Source of the DNA: Streptomyces sp. NBC_00659
GTDB lineage: Bacteria > Actinomycetota > Actinomycetes > Streptomycetales > Streptomycetaceae
Length of the DNA: 64,000 nt
Assembly: GCF_036226925.1 (NCBI RefSeq)
Contig: NZ_CP109031.1
Span: forward strand, 3,410,001 to 3,474,000
Direction: 5' to 3'
This document shows positions 58,623-64,000 of this stretch, piece after piece. Each line of letters starts with the position of its first letter. Positions within the stretch are counted from its first letter, which is position 1. The translations under genes were made by a program, and so were the position numbers. The notes beneath the pieces were generated by a model. It was given only the letters and a program-made list of their open reading frames with translations, did no database searches and was not told the origin of the DNA.

Positions 58623-60238
58623 ACGAGGCCCTGCCCGACGTCCCGGAAGTCCGTGTAGTCGGACTTCCGCAGCTCACGTCGGGTTTCGACCTGGTTGAAC
58701 GTCTTGATCTGCCCATGCACCTCAAGGTGCACGGTCCGCTCGAACCCCTGGGCGGAGAAGAACTCGCGAGCCTCGCCGAGGACATCAACCTGAAGGGCCG
58801 CGGCGGGGCGGGCTTCCCGTTCGGCAAGAAACTGCGCTCGGTCGCCGAATCAGCCATCAAGAAGGGCATCCGCCCGGTGGTGGTCGTCAACGGAAGCGAG
58901 GACGAACCGGCCTGCCGCAAGGACACGGTGCTCATCAACCGTGCCCCGCACCTCATCCTCGACGGCGCCCTCCTGGTCGCGGAGGCCATGGGCGCCCGCC
59001 AGCTCGTGATCGGCGTGACCCGCGAGTCCACCCAGCGCTCCATGGAAGCGGCGCTGTCCGAGCGGGGGCTGAGCAACCGCAGGGGGTCACCCCTTCGCGC
59101 GCGCGTGCAGCGCAATCCGGTACGCATGGTGACCGGCGCGGCCGCGTCGCTGATCCGCTCGATCGACGGCGGCCCGGCCGTGCCGCCCGGCCGCAAGGTC
59201 AGCGCCTCCCAGTCGGGTGTCGGGGGCGCGCCCACCCTCCTGTCGAACGCCGAGACGTTCGCGCAGCTGGCCATCGCCGCCCGCATCGGCCCCGACCGCT
59301 ACCGCAACACGGGCCTGTACGACGAGCCCGGCACCGTCATGCTCACCGTCTCGGGCGCGGTCGCGCGCCCCATGGTGATCGAGGTCCCCACCGGCGTACC
59401 CCTGCGATACGTGCTCCAGCTGGCAGGCGCCCCGGCGATGCCCCAGGGCGTCCTGACCGGCGGCTACCACGGCAAGTGGCTGGACGCGGCGACGGTCAAC
59501 GAGGCGATCATCTCGCGGGACTCCCTGGCCGCGGTGGGCGGCGCGCTCGGCGCCGGCGCGATCCTCCCCATCACCCAGGAGACCTGCCCCCTCGGCGAGT
59601 CACTGCGCGTGGCGCAGTGGCTGGCCGACGAGAGCGCGGGACAGTGCGGTCCCTGCTACCTGGGTCTGCCCGCCGCGGCGCGCGGCCTGGCGGACATCCT
59701 CAACGGCGGCGGACCGGCGGCGCTCGAGGCGGTGAAGCAGGTCGCCAAGTCCGTGAAGCGGCGCGGCGCCTGCTCCCACCCGGACGGCTCGGCGATGTTC
59801 ATCGAGTCGACCCTCAAGGCGTTCACGGACGACCTGGCCGCGCATGTCCTCGGAAACGGCTGCGGAAGGCCCGTGGAAGGCGTTCTGCCGCTCTTCGAGG
59901 ACGGCCAGCTGCCCCTGAGCATCATGGGTGGCCAGAGCGAGCAGGAGGCGGGTCCCAGCCGCCAGAAGATCTTCGTCGACTGGACGCTGTGCCGCGGGCA
60001 CGGCCTGTGCGCCGATCTCCTTCCCGAGGTCTTCGAACTGGGCGCCGACGGCTTCCCCACCGTCGCGCAGGCTCCGGTGCCGCGATTCGCCGAGGCGAAG
60101 GCCCTGCGCGCGGTACGCCGCTGCCCGGCGCTCGCCCTGCGGATCGAGGAGGACACCAGGGGCTCGTCCCCGTCGCGCAACAACCTGCCGGTCCTCTCCC
60201 AGGGGCGCGGGCGCCGCGCGCTCGGCAGCGGCCGCTGA
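58619..60238 (+). CDS. NuoF-like flavo-iron-sulphur protein fused to a [3Fe-4S] ferredoxin
   Basis: A 539-residue soluble protein. Residues 60-69 (GRGGAGFPFG) are the FMN/NADH motif of complex I subunit NuoF, followed by NGSEDEPACRKD and an SLBB region near 240-300. The Fe-S motif ESxGxCxPC is present as ESAGQCGPC: C343, C346 and a later C385 remain, but the first ligand is Ala340. A C-terminal ferredoxin (residues about 450-512) has C458-x5-C464 and C502-Pro, the pattern of a [3Fe-4S] cluster. GTG start overlaps the cytochrome stop codon. I infer NADH oxidation feeding the ferredoxin and the membrane haems. Confidence 0.85.
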   Translation: MNEALPDVPEVRVVGLPQLTSGFDLVERLDLPMHLKVHGPLEPLGGEELASLAEDINLKGRGGAGFPFGKKLRSVAESAIKKGIRPVVVVNGSEDEPACRKDTVLINRAPHLILDGALLVAEAMGARQLVIGVTRESTQRSMEAALSERGLSNRRGSPLRARVQRNPVRMVTGAAASLIRSIDGGPAVPPGRKVSASQSGVGGAPTLLSNAETFAQLAIAARIGPDRYRNTGLYDEPGTVMLTVSGAVARPMVIEVPTGVPLRYVLQLAGAPAMPQGVLTGGYHGKWLDAATVNEAIISRDSLAAVGGALGAGAILPITQETCPLGESLRVAQWLADESAGQCGPCYLGLPAAARGLADILNGGGPAALEAVKQVAKSVKRRGACSHPDGSAMFIESTLKAFTDDLAAHVLGNGCGRPVEGVLPLFEDGQLPLSIMGGQSEQEAGPSRQKIFVDWTLCRGHGLCADLLPEVFELGADGFPTVAQAPVPRFAEAKALRAVRRCPALALRIEEDTRGSSPSRNNLPVLSQGRGRRALGSGR

Positions 60239-60240
60239 CA

Positions 60241-60280
60241 CGAAGGAGCGGGCCACCAGGAACCGGTGGCCCGCCTTCGA
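60241..60280 (+). terminator. Terminator of the cytochrome/NuoF-like operon
   Basis: GCGGGCCACC (60248-60257) pairs perfectly with GGTGGCCCGC (60265-60274), flanked by pairing GAAG/CTTC ends, just after the stop codon at 60238. Confidence 0.85.
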
Positions 60281-60330
60281 CACGTTCCGCGCGGTTGCCG
60301 GCCGTTCCGCGAGAGCACGGGAAACGAAGA

Positions 60331-60359
60331 AGCGGACCACCCTGATCGGGTGGCCCGCT
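60331..60359 (-). terminator. Hairpin downstream of the first tRNA-Ala
   Basis: AGCGG-A-CCACC and GGTGG-C-CCGCT pair with one mismatch. On the minus strand it is followed by TTCTTCGTTT, so it can end the tRNA transcript. Confidence 0.7.
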
Positions 60360-60370
60360 TTCAACGTCTG

Positions 60371-60443
60371 TGGAGCTAAGGAGAATTGAACTCCTGACCT
60401 CCTGCATGCCATGCAGGCGCTCTACCAACTGAGCTATAGCCCC
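60371..60443 (-). tRNA. tRNA-Ala (anticodon GGC)
   Basis: A 73-nt cloverleaf: acceptor GGGGCTA with TAGCTCC, D arm GCTCAGTTGGTAGAGC, anticodon stem CCTGC/GCAGG with loop ATGGCAT (anticodon GGC), T arm AGGAG/CTCCT with loop TTCAATT, discriminator A. No CCA is encoded. The gene is identical to the one at 61919. Confidence 0.97.
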
Positions 60444-61045
60444 TTGTGGCCACGCGGTGAGACCGCGTTTTCACCGTGTCGCCGGTTTCCCCGGCGGCGA
60501 CGCCAACATTACACGGTCCCCCTGGTGAACCACCAAATCGTTTCCCGTCTGTACCGATTCGGGCTTCATGTCGCATAGTGCGGGCCCCGCCGCGTGCCAT
60601 GTCCGCCCGGATACGACCGCTGGGCCGAACGGGTTCGAGGAGGCGTTGGGCGGGGTTCTCCGGACAGCGACGGACGGGGAACGCCACCTGGGGCCGCTGC
60701 GCGGCTTCTGGCGGGCTTCAGGGGTCACGGCGGACTCCGCCCGGCCTTCCGGGGCGCGGACGATGCGCAGAGGCCGCTCCAGGGCGGCTGTGGTGTCCCG
60801 CTCGCGCGTACGCGCAGGGGCGGGTGCGTGCAGGGCGGGAACTGCGCCGGAACGGCAGCGGATTGACGCCGGCGGCTCGCCGAGGGGAATTCGCCCGCGC
60901 CCGTCGGGCCGACTGGGGCCGGATCGCCCCGCGGCGGGATGGACCCCGGGCCGGCCCGGCGCCGGGACCGGCCGTCACACGGGCAGGCCGTCCCGGGGTC
61001 GTACAGCGCCGGGGCACACGGCCCCGGGGGCACGCGGTCCCCGGG
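60444..61045. other. Non-coding region between tRNA-Ala and zinc-ribbon genes
   Basis: 602 bases with no recognisable gene. TTGGTG and TGTAAT spaced 17 bases on the minus strand around 60510-60540 are a plausible tRNA promoter. Other open frames are GC artefacts. Confidence 0.5.
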
Positions 61046-61279
61046 TCAGGCCGTGGCGAACGAATAGAAGCGCTTGAGCGTGCAGTGCTCGTCGAGGAGC
61101 CGTGCGTAGATCGGCTCGCCCTCCAGCTCGCGGTACGTCTCGATCGGGTCGCCTTTTATGATCAGCGCCCGCGCGCATTCCTCGCACCAGTACTGGTAGT
61201 CGTGGTTGACCGGTTCCATGTCGCGGACGATCGGCGTACCACTGCCGCACCAATCGCATTTCCGCCTGTGTGCACCCAT
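61046..61279 (-). CDS. Small zinc-ribbon protein
   Basis: A 77-residue protein with two CxxC knuckles (CDWC near residue 8, CEEC near residue 32), a zinc-ribbon spacing, then a helical C-terminus with one more Cys. ATG 61279 has GGAG 7 bases upstream, inside the end of the preceding zinc-ribbon gene. The two genes are separated by 3 bases and are surely co-transcribed. Function unknown; small zinc ribbons often bind nucleic acid or partner proteins. Confidence 0.75.
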   Translation of the reverse strand: MGAHRRKCDWCGSGTPIVRDMEPVNHDYQYWCEECARALIIKGDPIETYRELEGEPIYARLLDEHCTLKRFYSFATA

Positions 61280-61282
61280 CAA

Positions 61283-61456
61283 TCAGCTCCAGCTGTGGCC
61301 GCAGGCCGTGCACACGTAGGAGATTCCACCGTTGTCACCGAGAACCTGGGCAACGTGGACCGATCCGCAGGAAGGGCAGTCGAGGAGGGTGGCTTTCTTA
61401 CGGTTCAATGCCACTTCGAGGAGATCGTCGACCTCCTCGAGGATGCTGGCAGGCAT
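61283..61456 (-). CDS. Very small zinc-ribbon protein
   Basis: A 57-residue protein starting MPASILEEVDDLLEVALNRK and ending with a zinc ribbon: CPSC, 19 residues, then CTAC plus GHSWS. GGGAG is 6 bases before the ATG. The leading helix (about 20 residues) suggests a binding segment. It is the first gene of a two-gene unit with the zinc-ribbon gene at 61046. The pair lies between two identical tRNA-Ala genes. Confidence 0.75.
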   Translation of the reverse strand: MPASILEEVDDLLEVALNRKKATLLDCPSCGSVHVAQVLGDNGGISYVCTACGHSWS

Positions 61457-61918
61457 CGCTACTCCCTCCCGTCGGGCCGCGCCCCCTTCCGGCCGTTTGA
61501 TTCTGCCACGGCCGGAGCAATACGGTCAGCGACGCCTTCGTACCAGTCCGGACACGGGCACCCAGCACGCCCCTGGCGACCGGCGCATACGAGCACGCCA
61601 GGAGCGCGTCCGCAAAGGTATACGCCCCAGGGACCCCAAGTGACTCAAGCGGGTTCGAGATGAGTGTGCCCAAGACCACGGCCCCCCATGAGCCGGAGAG
61701 GGCGCGCGGCTCCTGACGGTGTCACGGAGGCTGCCGGGGCGACGCGTCCGGGGTGATCCACGACACGGCTTTCGGAGTCCGTCCGCCCAACTGCGCCCGC
61801 CTCGGCGCGTTCCTCCGAGGCCGGGCCCCAACTCCGGTGCGAGCAACGAAAAATCCCGCTCCCTCACGGGAACGGGATCTTTCATCACTCTGTCCGACAA
61901 CTCGAGAGAGTCGGTCTG
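61457..61918. other. Non-coding region with tRNA terminator
   Basis: 462 bases without a recognised gene except for the terminator at 61849-61878. The part up to 61848 must hold the promoter of the zinc-ribbon operon. Confidence 0.5.
61849..61878 (-). terminator. Intrinsic terminator of the second tRNA-Ala
   Basis: On the minus strand ATCCCG...CGGGAT with inner TCCC/GGGA pairing, followed by five T (complement of AAAAA at 61849-61853). It begins 41 bases after the tRNA 3' end. Confidence 0.85.
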
Positions 61919-61991
61919 TGGAGCTAAGGAGAATTGAACTCCTGACCTCCTGCATGCCATGCAGGCGCTCTACCAACTGAGCTATAGCCCC
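61919..61991 (-). tRNA. tRNA-Ala (anticodon GGC), second copy
   Basis: All 73 bases equal the tRNA at 60371. Identity extends only a few bases beyond (TCTG at the 3' side, TTG at the 5' side). TAAAGT on the minus strand about 35 bases upstream is a plausible -10. Confidence 0.97.
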
Positions 61992-62108
61992 TTGCGTTCT
62001 TCCCGCCCTGCGGGCCGAACAAGAAGAACTTTAGCCTGCGACCAGCCGGAAAGTGAAATCCGGTCCCTCCGGGCCCGCGCGACCGGACGGAGCGCCGTAC
62101 GGCGCCCC

Positions 62109-62795
62109 TCAGTCGTCGTCGCCGAGGACCGGTTCCGGCAGCGTGCCGGCGTTGTGCTCCAGCAGCCGCCAGCCGCGGACGCCCTCGCCGAGAACGGACC
62201 AGCAGCAGTTGGACAGGCCGCCGAGGCTCTCCCAGTGCCGGGACTCCAGACCGAGCAGACGGCCGATCGTGGTGCGGATCGTGCCTCCGTGGCTGACGAC
62301 GACGAGGGTGCCGTCGTCCGGGAGCTTGTCGGCGTGCCGCAGCACCACGGGGGCGGCGCGGTCGGCGACCTCGGTCTCCAGCTCGCCCCCGCCGCGCCGC
62401 ACCGGCTCACCGCGCTTCCACGCGGCGTACTGCTCGCCGTGGCGGGCGATGATCTCCTCGTGCGTCAGCCCCTGCCAGACGCCCGCGTAGGTCTCGCGCA
62501 GGCCCTCCTCGTGGGTGACGTCGAGGCAGGTGAGGGCGGCCAGCTCGGCGGCCGTCGCGGCGGCGCGCTTGAGATCCGAGGCGACGATGGCGTCGGGCTT
62601 CAGGGAGGCGAGCAGCCGGGCGGCGCGGACGGCCTGCCCGACGCCCGTCTCGGTCAGCTCGACGTCCGTCGAACCCTGGAAGCGGCGGTCCACGTTCCAG
62701 GAGGTCTGGCCGTGCCGCCACAGGATGACCCGACGGCCCCTGCCCGGCTTCGCCTCGGCGGTCGCGCCCGCGGCCTCGCGGGCCTCGGCGGTCAC
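62109..62795 (-). CDS. Histidine phosphatase (phosphoglycerate-mutase-like)
   Basis: A 228-residue phosphatase with RHGQT near residue 27 (phospho-histidine), ETYAGVWQG and the second His in VVSHGGTIRTT. The active-site set is complete. Its GTG start overlaps the rsfS stop (GTGA). Such genes follow rsfS widely in actinobacteria; the substrate may be a phosphoglycerate-type compound or nucleotide, but it cannot be named. Confidence 0.9.
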   Translation of the reverse strand: MTAEAREAAGATAEAKPGRGRRVILWRHGQTSWNVDRRFQGSTDVELTETGVGQAVRAARLLASLKPDAIVASDLKRAAATAAELAALTCLDVTHEEGLRETYAGVWQGLTHEEIIARHGEQYAAWKRGEPVRRGGGELETEVADRAAPVVLRHADKLPDDGTLVVVSHGGTIRTTIGRLLGLESRHWESLGGLSNCCWSVLGEGVRGWRLLEHNAGTLPEPVLGDDD

Positions 62796-63235
62796 CGCAG
62801 CTCCTCCATGCCGACGGAGTCCTCCTCGGCCTGGAACTTGGCGTGCTCGGCGGCCTTGCCGCGGGTCGCCTTGGCCTCGGCGGGCAGGTCGAGCTCGGGG
62901 CAGTCCTTCCACAGCCGCTCGAGGGCGTAGAAGACGCGCTCCTCGCTGTGCTGGACGTGCACCACGATGTCGACGTAGTCGAGCAGCACCCAGCGTGCCT
63001 CGCGGTCGCCCTCTCGGCGCACCGGCTTGGCGCCGAGCTCCTTGTTCAGGCGCTCCTCGATCTCGTCGACGATCGACTTGACCTGACGGTCGTTGGGCGC
63101 GGACGCCAGCAGGAAGGCGTCGGTGATGGAGAGCACATCGCTGACGTCGTAGGCGATGATGTCGTGCGCGAGCTTGTCTGCGGCCGCCTGTGCGGCGGCA
63201 TTGATGAGCTCGATGGAGCGGTCCGTGGCGGTCAC
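62792..63235 (-). CDS. rsfS: Ribosomal silencing factor RsfS
   Basis: A 147-residue protein that binds L14 and blocks subunit joining when nutrients are scarce. The signature region SITDAFLLASAPNDRQV and WVLLDYVDIVVHVQ are conserved. GTG 63235 is the first start before the helical N-terminus; the ribosome site is poor. The gene is coupled to the histidine phosphatase downstream. Confidence 0.95.
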   Translation of the reverse strand: MTATDRSIELINAAAQAAADKLAHDIIAYDVSDVLSITDAFLLASAPNDRQVKSIVDEIEERLNKELGAKPVRREGDREARWVLLDYVDIVVHVQHSEERVFYALERLWKDCPELDLPAEAKATRGKAAEHAKFQAEEDSVGMEELR

Positions 63236-63314
63236 TACGCGGCTTTCCGTCGGCGGTCGGTTACGACTCAAGGGTCTCACGGACCGCCGACGACACCCCA
63301 CGCGTTTCCGCGGC

Positions 63315-63343
63315 CACGCCCCGGGGCCGGGCCCCGGGGCGTG
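63315..63343 (-). terminator. Terminator of the LCP gene
   Basis: CACGCCCCGGGG pairs perfectly with CCCCGGGGCGTG around a 5-base loop, 19 bases past the stop codon. Confidence 0.8.
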
Positions 63344-63361
63344 ATGCCGGTCACCCGCGGG

Positions 63362-64000
63362 TCACCCCGTCGAGCGGCTGGTGATCTTGTAGTCCTGGCC
63401 GAGGACGACGGACACGTCCGCGTTGCCGGTGGCCTTGCCCTTCTTCACGCTGCTGGTGGGCAGACCCAGGGTCTTGGCGACCTCGACGGCGTCTTCCTTC
63501 TTGGCGGCATCGCTGTAGGTGATCCGGGACACGCTCTGGGCGGCGGCCGAGGTGCCGGAGTCCAGGAACGTGTAGCCGCCGTTGACCAGGGCGACCCTGG
63601 CCTGGCCGGTGGCCGCCTTGACGCCGGTGGCGTTCTCGATGCCGACGCGGACCGCGGAGCCCGCCTCGGGGCTCTTCGCCGTACCGCCCAGGACGTTCTT
63701 GATCACGCTGTCGGAGGTGCTCGCGGTCAGCGTGCCGTCCTGCTGCACGGGCAGCAGCGCGGTCTTGTAGTCGCCGCCCTTGGCGAGGTCGGCGAGCTTG
63801 GCGAGGAAGGCACCGAGGTCCTGGTCGGTCAGGGACGGGTCGAGGATCTGGGCCAGCGTCTGCACGGTGGTGGTGGCGGCCTGCTTGTCCGAGGACAGCT
63901 TGCGCATCACCCCCTGCATGACCTGTCCGAACCGTTCCAGCTGCGCGTTCTGGGCCTCGTCCGCGGCCTGGTAAGTGGCGTAGGCGACGGCCATCTTGCC
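63362..64000 (-). CDS. LytR-CpsA-Psr family protein, C-terminal part (runs off the window)
   Basis: At least 213 residues of the C-terminus are present. The final 90 residues form a LytR_C domain (VRVGIENATGVKAATGQARVA, followed by SVVLGQDY). The preceding region (FGQVMQGVMRKLSSDKQ, TVQTLAQILDPSL) is the end of an LCP domain. LCP enzymes attach glycopolymers to peptidoglycan outside the membrane. The start and catalytic core are beyond base 64000. Confidence 0.88.
   Translation of the reverse strand, partial: GKMAVAYATYQAADEAQNAQLERFGQVMQGVMRKLSSDKQAATTTVQTLAQILDPSLTDQDLGAFLAKLADLAKGGDYKTALLPVQQDGTLTASTSDSVIKNVLGGTAKSPEAGSAVRVGIENATGVKAATGQARVALVNGGYTFLDSGTSAAAQSVSRITYSDAAKKEDAVEVAKTLGLPTSSVKKGKATGNADVSVVLGQDYKITSRSTG

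Noticed and set aside
60568..61077. Possible protein gene in the gap after the tRNA
   Set aside because: Composition is low in complexity, there is no ribosome site of note and no recognisable domain; it overlaps the end of the zinc-ribbon gene.
60371..61991. Integrated mobile element bounded by tRNA repeats
   Set aside because: The 1.5 kb between the tRNA genes holds only zinc-ribbon genes, with no integrase, transposase or replication gene.

Overview
The window is high-GC DNA whose gene content (long leuA, SpoIIE-type phosphatase, MmyB-type regulators, HrcA/CIRCE, tricorn protease homologue, GTG starts, many ATGA/GTGA overlaps, leaderless promoters) points to a Streptomyces or close relative chromosome in the core region. 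No prophage, transposon, CRISPR array or secondary-metabolite cluster was recognised. Codon usage is GC-rich throughout; the only in-frame TTA (bldA) codon I noticed is in the secreted-protein gene at 7057.

Layout. 1-0.6 kb: start of leuA with a leucine-rich leader peptide. 0.7-2.1 kb: protealysin-like M4 protease and its emfourin-type inhibitor. 2.2-4.8 kb: GH1 beta-glucosidase plus sugar-type MFS transporter. 4.9-6.8 kb: SDR enzyme divergent from an MmyB-type regulator across a perfect 25-bp palindromic site. 7.0-10.3 kb: three secreted/surface genes resembling a WxL-DUF916 cell-surface locus. 10.2-11.9 kb: ammonium transporter and PII protein behind a GlnR-like site. 12.1-19.4 kb: era, a degenerate cytidine-deaminase-like gene, a second regulator/MFS pair, then phoH-ybeY-corC-yjbR read leftward. 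19.5-31.2 kb: sugar kinase, MFS, adenine deaminase, RNase Z, HIT, tricorn, lipoprotein, VOC, rsmE, nitronate monooxygenase. 31.3-36.8 kb: hrcA-dnaJ (CIRCE), metallo-hydrolase, DUF3097, hemW. 37-40.2 kb: SpoIIE phosphatase divergent from a repeat-encoding ORF coupled to a response regulator. 40.4-46.4 kb: fadD, lepA, rpsT, holA. 46.7-53.9 kb: small ORF, NAT, comEC, comEA, DegV, coiled-coil membrane protein. 54-57.1 kb: leuS with a leader-peptide attenuator. 57.3-60.2 kb: bis-haem membrane cytochrome plus NuoF-like Fe-S protein. 60.3-64 kb: two identical tRNA-Ala(GGC) genes flanking two tiny zinc-ribbon genes, then a histidine phosphatase, rsfS and an LCP protein.

How genes work together. Leucine supply (leuA) and charging (leuS) each carry a leader peptide with a run of Leu codons, so both appear to read charged tRNA-Leu. 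phoH-ybeY-corC-yjbR, nitronate monooxygenase-rsmE, hrcA-dnaJ, comEA-comEC, rsfS-phosphatase and the cytochrome/NuoF pair are overlapping or abutting units. The most interesting candidates for an undescribed system are (1) the split transmembrane electron-transfer pair at 57.3-60.2 kb, (2) the WxL/DUF916-like surface locus with shared palindromes and a TTA codon, (3) the zinc-ribbon pair between duplicate tRNA genes, and (4) the ten-copy 18-bp repeat ORF coupled to a stand-alone response regulator.
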